A stretch of 64,000 bases of DNA from Candidatus Poribacteria bacterium (lineage in GTDB: Bacteria; Poribacteria; WGA-4E; WGA-3G). Made by a program: the position numbers and the translations under genes. This document shows, in pieces, positions 53,861 through 62,107 of this stretch (position 1 is the stretch's first letter; each line of letters opens with the position of its first letter). The stretch lies in the NCBI GenBank assembly GCA_028818705.1, contig JAPPNJ010000045.1, positions 27,946 through 91,945 on the forward strand. The letters are read 5' to 3'. Below the pieces are notes generated by a model. That model ran no database searches, was not told the origin of the DNA, and worked only from the letters and a program-made list of their open reading frames with translations.

Positions 53861-54376
53861 GTGGGATTAAAAGAGCTTCTCACAGAAATTGAGAAGCAGG
53901 TAAATGATGAATGCCTTAGCAGATCTTGTAGCGGAGACGGATGCCGCGTATACCTGACGGACGTTCCACCTAATCGGGTTATCATAAATCTTGAATGTGA
54001 GTTTGAACGGCGTAGGATTACTACCAAGCGATGTGACTATGTCCTCTTCTATGGAAACGCTTCGCAAAGTAGTTTGATTGTTGCTCTCATTGAACTCAAG
54101 AGCGGCACCTTTAAAACACCAGCCATAACTGATCAATTGCAAGGCGCTGCTGACTTCGTCACAGCGGTATTTGAGAAATTGCCTGAGAAGGCGAACAAGA
54201 CTCTAAGTAAACTCAAAATTACATGTATCCCTATTCTGTTCCACGGTAAAGGTATTGATAGATTCCAACTTCGTGAACTTGAACGTGCTAAAGTGCGTTT
54301 CTTTAGTCAGAAACCAGCCATTCAGAGACGCAAATGTGGTGAACCAAAGAATCTTGCTTCAGTTTTGAGTGGATAA
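53861..54376 (+). CDS. Small PD-(D/E)xK-like putative effector of the ATPase
   Basis: A 171-residue protein from a GTG start, with AGGAGGT overlapping the end of the ATPase gene. Candidate nuclease residues are D59 in KRCDYVLFY and E78-L-K80 in LIVALIELKSG, with Q92 in TDQLQGA as a possible motif III residue; this is the spacing of PD-(D/E)xK enzymes. The C-terminal 40 residues are basic (KPAIQRRKCGEPK). I recognise no named family. Tight coupling to the ATPase makes an effector role likely. Catalytic activity is inferred from motifs. Confidence 0.65.
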   Translation: MGLKELLTEIEKQVNDECLSRSCSGDGCRVYLTDVPPNRVIINLECEFERRRITTKRCDYVLFYGNASQSSLIVALIELKSGTFKTPAITDQLQGAADFVTAVFEKLPEKANKTLSKLKITCIPILFHGKGIDRFQLRELERAKVRFFSQKPAIQRRKCGEPKNLASVLSG

Positions 54377-54453
54377 ACAGGTTCTAAAATTTCGGTATAC
54401 TCTCAAATAGAGGTTTCGCAGAGAAAAAAATTAAGAAAGGAGATGTGAAACTT

Positions 54454-55254
54454 ATGACTGATGAAGAAAAATTTCGATTTGACTTATCTGGCTTCCTTGT
54501 CCGTCCAGCAATCCTCGAACGCGATGAAGTGGATGCGATGGTTGAGCAAATTGAACGGATACACCACAATCCAGACGCTCTACCGCCGGAACACCGCGCC
54601 GTGCCGGGCGGTCCATCGAGTGTCCTCATTGACCATCCCAAAGTGCTGGATGTTTTACACGAGATCATTGGACCCGATGTTCGGCTGGAGAACTGCTCTT
54701 CTGTCTGGCGCGAAAAAGGACAGGAACACGGTGGACTCCACGGTGGTGGACCGCAACAGGCGGATCCAATTTTCGGATATCGCGTCAATAATGGACGCAT
54801 CCATGCCGGAATGGTGCGCGTCGTCTTTGAACTGACGGATATTTCCAAAAAGGACGGGGCAACCCACTTTATAGCAGGAAGTCACAAATCCAATTTTCCG
54901 ATGCATCCCGATCACATGTCGTTAGAAGCGGGGAAACGGAGTCCATTCCTGATGACCTACGAATGTCCAGCAGGGAGCGCAATTTTCTTCACAGAAAACC
55001 TGTGTCACGCCGGTCCCGTATGGCAACGTGAGACCCCGCGTGTGGCAGTGCTAAACGCTTATGCACATCTCGCAACGCATTGGCACCGGTTGCGGATTCC
55101 ACCTGAAGTACTCTCCGGTTTACCGCGCGAAAAGCAGGTATACTTCCGCGAACCGTGGGTTGCCGATTTCCGCACGCGTCCGGCAACAATCAACACGATC
55201 GACCGGTTTCTGAACAATGATGAACCGCCTGTTAATACTGATACCAAGCCGTGA
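54454..55254 (+). CDS. PhyH-family Fe(II)/2-oxoglutarate oxygenase with an HxG motif
   Basis: A 266-residue PhyH-family protein. The facial triad lacks its Asp: H96-G-G98 in GGLHGGGPQQ. The distal His is H185 in LCHAGPVW and R196 is placed to bind 2-oxoglutarate. IAGSHKSNF is at 140-148. It shares the LHxGG and GSHKS(E/N)F patterns with the protein at 8633, so both form one subgroup in this genome. Start: ATG at 54454, 11 nt after AAGGAG; a GTG at 54445 is too close to it. It lies 78 bp after the nuclease-like gene, probably in a separate unit. Confidence 0.86.
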   Translation: MTDEEKFRFDLSGFLVRPAILERDEVDAMVEQIERIHHNPDALPPEHRAVPGGPSSVLIDHPKVLDVLHEIIGPDVRLENCSSVWREKGQEHGGLHGGGPQQADPIFGYRVNNGRIHAGMVRVVFELTDISKKDGATHFIAGSHKSNFPMHPDHMSLEAGKRSPFLMTYECPAGSAIFFTENLCHAGPVWQRETPRVAVLNAYAHLATHWHRLRIPPEVLSGLPREKQVYFREPWVADFRTRPATINTIDRFLNNDEPPVNTDTKP

Positions 55255-55352
55255 GGGAAAAGGCTGTTGGTGTTTTTTTATAGAACTTACGCAAGATAGC
55301 AATAAATCTACTTCAGGGACAATCAAGACGAATCTGTTGAGGTGATATTTTT

Positions 55353-56084
55353 ATGCATAATCAGTATGAATATGTTGGACAACATTTGGTCATGTCAAGC
55401 GCACGGGAACTTATCCTCGAGTTTTTCTCAGGAAAATCTGGTGTTCCCAAACGAGATATGATTAAAAAGGTTGAGACAGCGCATATAGAAAGAGGCGGAA
55501 CGCCACATACAAAGAAAATTCATCCTGTGTCGGATGCCTTGGACAATCTTAAGAACAAAGGTCTCGCAGATAACCCAAACACAGGTTTTTGGGATATTAA
55601 AGGTCAACCAGGGTATAAACCCGATCGAAAGGCTGTCAGGCGACATCGCTCGCAGCGACGTATTAAAAGTCAACCAGGGTATAAGCCCGATCCTGTGGAC
55701 AGGAGAGAATATCCGACCTCTGATAAGATAAGGAAAGGTTCCGTCTATTTTTATTATTTTCCAACCGCCAAAGAGAATGCTGAGTTGAAAGGTGAAAATA
55801 AGTGGGCATTCAAGATCGGATGCACTGAGGGCAATCCACAGCGCAGAATAGACGAGCAGAGGACAGGAATGTCAGAAGAACCTATAAAAGAAGCCGTTAT
55901 CTATACAGAAAGCCCCAGACATTTAGAGCAAATTATACACGATTCTCTAAAAAAACAGAATATGCATATTCAGGATGCTCCGGGAACGGAATGGTTTCTG
56001 CTCTCCCCAGATATGGTAAAAAAAATAAAAGAGGCTTTTGAGGTTTTTGAGAAAAGTTTAGATTTTCAGAGCTCGACTCAATGA
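55353..56084 (+). CDS. GIY-YIG-like (T5orf172/MUG113-type) protein with helix-turn-helix-like N-terminus
   Basis: A 243-residue protein. Residues about 12-85 look like a winged helix (ARELILEFF, VPKRDMIKKVE, SDALDNLKNKGL). Residues about 127-230 form a T5orf172-type GIY-YIG nuclease-like domain: GSVYFYYFPT, KWAFKIGCTEGNPQRRIDEQ, YTESPRHLEQIIHDSL, and GTEWFLLSPD, with the Arg and Glu of the GIY-YIG fold. Between them a 22-residue unit containing QPGYKPD is tandemly duplicated (66 bp in DNA). Phage and defence-associated proteins often have this architecture. Function unknown. Confidence 0.72.
   Translation: MHNQYEYVGQHLVMSSARELILEFFSGKSGVPKRDMIKKVETAHIERGGTPHTKKIHPVSDALDNLKNKGLADNPNTGFWDIKGQPGYKPDRKAVRRHRSQRRIKSQPGYKPDPVDRREYPTSDKIRKGSVYFYYFPTAKENAELKGENKWAFKIGCTEGNPQRRIDEQRTGMSEEPIKEAVIYTESPRHLEQIIHDSLKKQNMHIQDAPGTEWFLLSPDMVKKIKEAFEVFEKSLDFQSSTQ
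55596..55693 (+). repeat. In-frame 66-bp tandem duplication (partial second copy)
   Basis: ATTAAARGTCAACCAGGGTA begins at 55596 and recurs at 55662, exactly 66 bp later, each encoding IK(G/S)QPGYKPD. Unit number probably varies among relatives. Confidence 0.8.
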
Positions 56085-56225
56085 TCAAGCTATGTTTCTA
56101 AACATTGAATAGGAGGAGGATGAAGTCCGGGCAGAGCGTTCAACGAATTGTGTTGGTGAGGTTGGGAAATTCTGTTAATGATGCAACGGATGGAAACTGG
56201 AAAAACAAGGATATAAAACGAAAAA

Positions 56226-56246
56226 GGTGCGGTTAAAAACCGCACC
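56226..56246 (-). terminator. Terminator of the BMP lipoprotein gene (repeat-derived)
   Basis: Stem GGTGCGGTT/AACCGCACC; the minus strand continues TTTTTCGTTTT. It is 40 nt after the stop. The adjacent 56085-56225 holds no convincing gene. Confidence 0.8.
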
Positions 56247-56285
56247 TACCTATTTTAAGGGGAATTTACTGTGCGACTGGTAAGG

Positions 56286-57323
56286 TTACGGCACCGTTGG
56301 CACAGCAATCTCACCGGCAATGATGGCTGCCTTTAGTACTTCGACTTTTTCAAGGAGTTCAGCGGAAAGGAGATCTTTGTTCCCATCAGCAAGCATATAG
56401 CCGACCTTGTCCTCAGCAAGACCGAGGGAACGAACACCTGCCATAAGATTCCCAGCTGCGAACTCTTGAACAACGTTGTAGGCTGACTCATCAATTCCGA
56501 CACGCAACCCAGTCAAGATGATACCTGGTGCCATGTCGGTGATATCGATGTAGTTCCATATCACATACCGCCCTTCTGCGAGTTTCGCTGTCTCAACAGC
56601 ACCGAATCCAGATTGGTCTGCCATGGCATAAATCACGTCAACGCCGAGTCCATACTGGGTTAAGGCAATTGTCCCGCCAACATCGGGTTGGTAGAACCCT
56701 TGTTGATCGTCCGCAACATATCCCTTGATAATCTCTGCATCTGGATTAACAGCTTTGACCCCAGCGACATAACCGGCTTCAAATTCGTGCAGCAACGGTA
56801 CATTCGCCCCGCCGAGATAGCCGACTTTTCCAGTCTCTGTTTTTAACCCAGCGATCGCCCCCAGTAGAAAAGTGCCTTCGTTTACTCTGTGTGTGAAGGA
56901 GACCACATTTGGAAGATCCACGGCAGCATCAAAGATAACAAACATAGCCTCTGGAAACTCTGGTGCCACGCGTGAAACAGGATCACCCATTTGGTACCCA
57001 GAAGTGATAACGAGGTCTGAACTTCCAGCAGCGGCACTTAGCTGCACGTCCCACGTCTCGAAGTTACTCTCCATTTCGGTTACTTCAACACTGGGGTCCA
57101 TTTTAGCCTTCTGCGCCCCGTTATAAAGCACATCGCAGTAGGAAGAATCGCCGAGGCAATCGCCCGGATAGACGAAACTTACCCGAACTGGAGTAGTCCC
57201 TATCATTTCAGGTTGATCGGGCGGCATCATGGTGTGGATTTTTTCACAGCCACAGATAGAAATTAGAAGAATTAATATGCCTAAAAAGGTCTCCACGTTT
57301 TTCAACTCGTTCAAATATTTCAT
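56286..57323 (-). CDS. BMP-family substrate-binding lipoprotein (purine-nucleoside ABC type)
   Basis: A 345-residue lipoprotein of the Med/BmpA family. The signal FLGILILLISICGCEK has Cys candidates for lipidation. The two-lobed domain shows VRVSFVYPGDCLGD, DLVITSGYQMGDPV, NVVSFTHRVNEGTFLLGAIAG, GKVGYLGGANVPL and GVDVIYAMADQSG, typical of BMP proteins that bind nucleosides for an ABC importer. No permease or ATPase is adjacent, so the importer is elsewhere. Start: ATG with AGGAG upstream. The nucleoside phosphorylase at 9468 may use imported substrate, though it is far away. Confidence 0.88.
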   Translation of the reverse strand: MKYLNELKNVETFLGILILLISICGCEKIHTMMPPDQPEMIGTTPVRVSFVYPGDCLGDSSYCDVLYNGAQKAKMDPSVEVTEMESNFETWDVQLSAAAGSSDLVITSGYQMGDPVSRVAPEFPEAMFVIFDAAVDLPNVVSFTHRVNEGTFLLGAIAGLKTETGKVGYLGGANVPLLHEFEAGYVAGVKAVNPDAEIIKGYVADDQQGFYQPDVGGTIALTQYGLGVDVIYAMADQSGFGAVETAKLAEGRYVIWNYIDITDMAPGIILTGLRVGIDESAYNVVQEFAAGNLMAGVRSLGLAEDKVGYMLADGNKDLLSAELLEKVEVLKAAIIAGEIAVPTVP

Positions 57324-57795
57324 TTTTCTCCTATAAAGTAGCAGACACACTTTGTGCGCTGTTACGATCCAAAGTTAGGACTCACGCGATTCATCAGGCA
57401 ATTTTTTCGCAGTAGGCATGCTTGCTGCGCAAGTCCTGTTAAAGTATTAACGACACGCCTTATGCCCTTAGACTTAAAACATTAACGGCACACGTCGTGC
57501 GCCGTTACGATTAGTTCCGCTAATGTTAGGTGAAGAAATTCCCGATTAAAGTTCTTATACTGTTAAGGAAAACTGAACGCAAGACTTCCCTATCCAACAC
57601 GCAAAAAAGCAACGTCAACAGCCTCTTCTATCCTCAAAAGTCTTGTTTTTTCACGTTGAATAAGGTATAATAATCGTAGGCTATTCGTAGCGGTGAATTG
57701 CTTATTAGCACTATATTTTTCAACACAAATATTATCACATCGGCTATAAAAAATGACATAAATTTCTCCCGATAGAATGTACGGAGGGAAACCTG
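57324..57795. other. Intergenic region with a hairpin repeat
   Basis: No gene. TAACGGCACACG-T-CGTGCGCCGTTA at 57483-57507 is a 12-bp arm hairpin with one wobble pair; shorter relatives (ACACTTTGTGCGCTGTTACGAT, about 57346) occur nearby. AT-rich leader of the helicase gene after 57600. Confidence 0.55.
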
Positions 57796-60700
57796 ATGAA
57801 CATTCTTCACGAACTAAATGAAAAACAGAGAGAAGCAGCAACACACAAAGATGGTCCCCTTCTTGTCATCGCAGGTCCCGGTACTGGAAAGACAAAAGTC
57901 ATAACACACCGCATCGCCTACCTTATCCGCGAACTCGGTATTAAGCCGGAGAACATCCTCGCGCTCACGTTTACCAATAAAGCTGCGGAAGAAATGCAGA
58001 AACGCATCAACGACGAAATTGGCGAACCTCACGGATCCAGCATTCAGGCTTGCACGTTCCATACATTTTGCGTCAAAGTGCTCCGAAAGCACGCGCAGCA
58101 GATCAGATTAAGCGAGAACTTTACCATCTTCGATCAAGAGTTCCAAGACGAGATTTTAACGGAGAGTGTTCGCGACTTGAGCCTCAACGCTGATGATTAC
58201 CCGCCATGGTCCCTGCGAAACATCATCAGCCGTGCCAAATGTACATTGCAGAACCCTGTTGATGCCGTGGATTCAACAGATATTCATGGGTCTGGAACCA
58301 TCGAAAACATACGGGGTGTACTGCGGACCTATCAAGACAAACTCGACCTATACGATGCTCTCGATTTTGACGATCTCCTCGTGAAAACCGTCGAATTGCT
58401 TGAGCAGGCAGAAGGAGTCCGAGAAGCCTACCACAGAGAGGTCTCCTACGTCCTTGTCGACGAATATCATGATGTAAATAATGTGCAGTATCGTCTACTC
58501 CAAACGCTTTGTCAGCCACCGGACGGGAATCTCATGGTAGTCGCGGATGGAGATCAGGCTATCTATAGTTGGCGCGGATCGAATCCACAGTACATTGACG
58601 ATTTCAAATCGGACTACAACCCACGCCAGCTTGAATTGGACGATCACTACAGGTGTAGCGAGAAAATTTTGCGGGCATCGGAGGAGGTTATCTCCCGAAA
58701 TCCTAAACGACAAAAACAGCATCCGCTCAAAACTCACAAAGACGAAGGACCGGATATTTTCCACTATACTTTCGATACACCCGTAGCGGAAGCACTCAAT
58801 ATCATCGATGTTATCAAGAAATTGGTGGCGCAACGTAACTACTCCTATCGTGATATAGCGATCTTTTACCGAACACACAGACTGGCAAACGTTTTGGCTG
58901 ATCAGTTGCTACGCGAAAAAATCAAGTTTCAGCGGGTTCAACCGACGAATTCTTTTGGCGAAGGGAGTAGTAAGAATATTCTCGCCTATCTGCGTTTCAT
59001 CCAGTGGGAACTTCCACAAGACTTGGAACGTGCGATCAAGTTCCCTGAGACCTATATCGACGATCTGACCTGGGTACGCCTTCAGTGGTTGGCACAGCGA
59101 GAACACATTGAGTTTATGGAACTTCTGAAAAATATTGAAGCATATCCAGACGATGTCGGTCCTTTGACCCGACGAAATGTCCGTCAATTCTGGACACAAC
59201 TTGCGGATTTATCAGTTGAAATCGAAGGTGAAAAAGTCGATAAAATCATCTTAAAACTCTTTGACACTCTGGAACGCTCTCGCTCTCCGTATCGCGCAGA
59301 GGAACTGGAGGTTATCGAAAGCCAACCCGAACTTTCAAACCTTGGCACCGTGCAAGATGTTCTCTATAGCGCTCTCGACCGCGATGAACCTATTCAAATT
59401 ACTGCCAGTCACGGGATCGATGAATACTGCGCAGCGCATATCATTCATCAGACGCTTGAAACCTATCTGGATCACACAGTGCGCTTGCAATCCTTGGATC
59501 AAGAATCAAATGGCGAGACGGGGAGCCCTCATCCCACGCCTACAATCATGGGAAGTAATGGCGTACATGTGCTTATCGGTGATTTTGAAGAAATCGGGGA
59601 AAATGGACGGGATACGCGGACGATTCTCATCGGTACAGCAGATGTAGTGAACACAGACGTGATTCGCCTCGGTTCCGAAAACGTCCGGAGCATTGCGGCA
59701 CTCAAGCTTTGCCAACGGCTTATTAATCGCTTTGAAAGCCCAAATATGGCAGATATGGTTGTCTACGATCTGGAGACGACTGGCATCAACCCGAAAACTG
59801 CAGAAATTGTTGAGATTGCTGCAAACCGACTCAGTGCCGTCGGAGATATGCTTGAAGAGCACCATTACTATGTAAGACCTCCAGGCGGATACATTCCGTA
59901 TGCTGCGACTCGGATTCACGGAATTAATGCTGAAACAGTTAAAGACTCACCTGGCATCGAAATGATATTGCCTGAATTCCTTAGGGTCATACATGATAGG
60001 ATTTTGATTGGACACAATGTGGCGGAATACGATAATCTCATCCTTGCGCGTGACCTTAGACGGTACTTGAAAAGAGACTTGTCTGCTCCGCATTACGATA
60101 CGCTCGCTACGGCGCGGCGTCTTTTCCCTCGGCAACGATGTAGCATTGGTGCACTTGCCGAGAAATTTGAGATTGAACACGGTCACCTACATGGTGCCGT
60201 GGAGGATGTTAGAGTCAATCGAGAAATTTTCAAAGAACTCATAAAAATTGATGCTTATAAACGCGAGGTGAAATCCCTGACCGAACTTCTACCACTTGTC
60301 GGTATTGGTATCCTCACTAAAACTGAAGCACTGGAATCGGAAGATGCTTCCAAAGAAGAAAGTCTAACAGAGACCAAGGTGTTCCTCAATGCTGCAAAGC
60401 GTTTTGTCAAAACGCATGGGGCTGGACTGCCAGATCGTTTCCCACTTGAAGCATCAGAAGCAACACCCTATATGGAAGAATTACAGGATGCCTCCGTTCC
60501 AGAGTTTCCAGAAGACATTGAGTGGCGACAACGTCGTATTCAATTCATGAATGCCGCGTTCCATTTTGAATCAATGGGTTATGGACACAGACTTACCGAC
60601 TTCCTGGATTATCAGAAGTTACTCACCAATGTAGATGAACTTGATGATACGACTGAGCAGCTGACGTTGATGACGTTGCATGCAGCGAAAGGAACAGAAT

Positions 60701-60945
60701 TTCAGGTCGTTTTCATCATTGGTATGGAAGAGGGGAGTTTTCCGATGTGGCGGCAGAATATCACAGAGGAAGAACTTGAAGAGGAGCGGCGTCTTTTTTA
60801 TGTCGGTATGACGCGCGCACAAGCGCAGCTTTATCTGAGTTCTGTCACGTACCGTTTTGGAGATAGGGATCGGGCAGCGTCGATGTTTGTCCGGGAGATT
60901 CCGTCTGATTACGTCGTCAAATGGAGTCCACAGTACAAGACATAG
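57796..60945 (+). CDS. UvrD/PcrA-like helicase with an inserted DnaQ-type exonuclease domain
   Basis: A 1049-residue protein, about 320 longer than UvrD. The helicase core is split: Walker A AGPGTGKT at 26-33, DEYHD at 222-226 (family DEFQD), motif III ADGDQAIYSWRGS at 250-262, and motif V LHAAKGTEFQ at 961-970. Motif VI EEERRLFYVGMTRA follows at 995-1008. In between, residues about 655-820 form a DEDDh exonuclease: D658-L-E660 (YDLETTG), D746 (GHNVAEYD) and H799...D804 (HGAVED). The helicase motifs all look intact apart from Gln to His at DEYHD. It should unwind 3'-5' and could trim 3' ends. Start: ATG with GGAGGG upstream. Single gene. Confidence 0.93.
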   Translation: MNILHELNEKQREAATHKDGPLLVIAGPGTGKTKVITHRIAYLIRELGIKPENILALTFTNKAAEEMQKRINDEIGEPHGSSIQACTFHTFCVKVLRKHAQQIRLSENFTIFDQEFQDEILTESVRDLSLNADDYPPWSLRNIISRAKCTLQNPVDAVDSTDIHGSGTIENIRGVLRTYQDKLDLYDALDFDDLLVKTVELLEQAEGVREAYHREVSYVLVDEYHDVNNVQYRLLQTLCQPPDGNLMVVADGDQAIYSWRGSNPQYIDDFKSDYNPRQLELDDHYRCSEKILRASEEVISRNPKRQKQHPLKTHKDEGPDIFHYTFDTPVAEALNIIDVIKKLVAQRNYSYRDIAIFYRTHRLANVLADQLLREKIKFQRVQPTNSFGEGSSKNILAYLRFIQWELPQDLERAIKFPETYIDDLTWVRLQWLAQREHIEFMELLKNIEAYPDDVGPLTRRNVRQFWTQLADLSVEIEGEKVDKIILKLFDTLERSRSPYRAEELEVIESQPELSNLGTVQDVLYSALDRDEPIQITASHGIDEYCAAHIIHQTLETYLDHTVRLQSLDQESNGETGSPHPTPTIMGSNGVHVLIGDFEEIGENGRDTRTILIGTADVVNTDVIRLGSENVRSIAALKLCQRLINRFESPNMADMVVYDLETTGINPKTAEIVEIAANRLSAVGDMLEEHHYYVRPPGGYIPYAATRIHGINAETVKDSPGIEMILPEFLRVIHDRILIGHNVAEYDNLILARDLRRYLKRDLSAPHYDTLATARRLFPRQRCSIGALAEKFEIEHGHLHGAVEDVRVNREIFKELIKIDAYKREVKSLTELLPLVGIGILTKTEALESEDASKEESLTETKVFLNAAKRFVKTHGAGLPDRFPLEASEATPYMEELQDASVPEFPEDIEWRQRRIQFMNAAFHFESMGYGHRLTDFLDYQKLLTNVDELDDTTEQLTLMTLHAAKGTEFQVVFIIGMEEGSFPMWRQNITEEELEEERRLFYVGMTRAQAQLYLSSVTYRFGDRDRAASMFVREIPSDYVVKWSPQYKT

Positions 60946-61157
60946 CACACTATCGGTGGTTTATCCCTACACCTGCGATTGGGTATCTGGCGGGGCTGAG
61001 AAATTGGATTTCTTCTTGTTTTCTTTCGATAAGGTGAAAAGTCTGCATATTTCACCCCTTGTTTTATGCGCTTTTCTTGTCGTTTTATCATAAAATCCAT
61101 AAGTGTATCCACGCCCCCAAACAAGGCTGAAAGTTGTTCCTTTATTGATAGCAAACA

Positions 61158-61823
61158 CTATTCAGAAGTTTGCAGCCGTTTAAGGGTTGCCCGGAGCTCA
61201 ACGAGTTCGGCCTCTGCTGCTGCTGCGCGAGCCTCCGCTGCATCTACACGCGTATCAGATGGATACAACCACTCATCACCCACTGGATCATATAGAAGCA
61301 GAACTCCTTCATGTTCACCAAGTTCCAAGCCCAGCGTTTCAGATGGAAGCCTATCCTCCACAACACCTATCTCTTCATACATACCCTCCACAAGACGAAA
61401 ACCTATGAACGATGGTTCTATCTCATGATACGGGTCGTAGATATAATACTCTCTGACTTTCAGCACATTCGCGTAAAGCTCTTTTTTCTCACCCAAATCT
61501 TTTCTGACTGTGCTTGGACTCGCAACCTCCAATACAAAATCAAGCGTCGGATGCTGTTCCCACGTTTTATATACCCGAAGTTCTTTCTTCGAGACACCCC
61601 GAACCATGAACACATCTGGAGAGACCCACCTCCGGGGATTGTTCTCTTCATAATACAGAAGTAAGTTCCCCCCAACGTGCACGTCTGGTACATCCCGGAA
61701 GTGTCTCCTCAGAATATCTATGTAATCTATCATCACTTTTTGATGTCTTTCTGTTTCTGCCATCGGTTGACCGTCAGATTCGGGATAGACGACTGTGGGG
61801 GCAGAACGTAGTCTTTGGTGCAT
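61158..61823 (-). CDS. Uma2-family (DUF820) PD-(D/E)xK-like protein with Ala-rich coiled tail
   Basis: A 221-residue Uma2-family protein. SPDVFMVRG (Asp), LDFVLEVASPST (E-x-A where classic members have E-x-x/K) and EYYIYDP are the family landmarks. The tail of about 35 residues (AAEARAAAAEAELVELRATLKRL) is an Ala/Glu coiled coil common in this family. Uma2 proteins are very numerous in cyanobacteria, Planctomycetes and Poribacteria; function unproven, possibly mobile-element linked. Single gene. Confidence 0.85.
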   Translation of the reverse strand: MHQRLRSAPTVVYPESDGQPMAETERHQKVMIDYIDILRRHFRDVPDVHVGGNLLLYYEENNPRRWVSPDVFMVRGVSKKELRVYKTWEQHPTLDFVLEVASPSTVRKDLGEKKELYANVLKVREYYIYDPYHEIEPSFIGFRLVEGMYEEIGVVEDRLPSETLGLELGEHEGVLLLYDPVGDEWLYPSDTRVDAAEARAAAAEAELVELRATLKRLQTSE

Positions 61824-61909
61824 CGTGCCATCTCCTCAGTTGCTATCAGTTAGCAGTTCGGGGCTATTCAGTAAAGAGGTTCCATCGCGTACCGCCTTCG
61901 CGAAACCGC

Positions 61910-61997
61910 TAACCGCAGAAAATTTATTTCGTGTTGCGGTGAAATTGTCTATAAAGACTGTATAGAAATAGATACCGCTCGCCACAGATTCACCTAC
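61910..61997 (-). pseudogene. Decayed fragment of a secretion/anchoring C-terminal domain
   Basis: Read on the minus strand from 61997, the sequence gives VGESVASGIYFYT, then FTATR. This is the same as the last 30 residues of the surface protein at 62108 (VGESVASGIYFYTLTAGDFTATR). It lacks a start, and runs into unrelated sequence. It is a remnant of a deleted neighbour or of a tail duplication. Confidence 0.75.
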
Positions 61998-62107
61998 CTT
62001 ATTTGGAGGTTAACTTCCATGATTTTATATCATAGCATAGACTGCCTTGAAATGCAAGAATTTTCGAGAGTATGCAAATCTTTCGTAGCCGAAACTCAAA
62101 GACATAC

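Noticed and set aside
56120..56236. A 38-codon frame after AGGAGG, and a GAAGTCCGGGC motif recalling RNase P RNA
   Set aside because: Weak ribosome-site spacing and no family for the frame; other conserved P-RNA blocks and the expected length are absent.
57590..57844. 84-codon frame on the minus strand over the helicase gene start
   Set aside because: It overlaps a certain gene and its promoter region, with no domain and no ribosome site.
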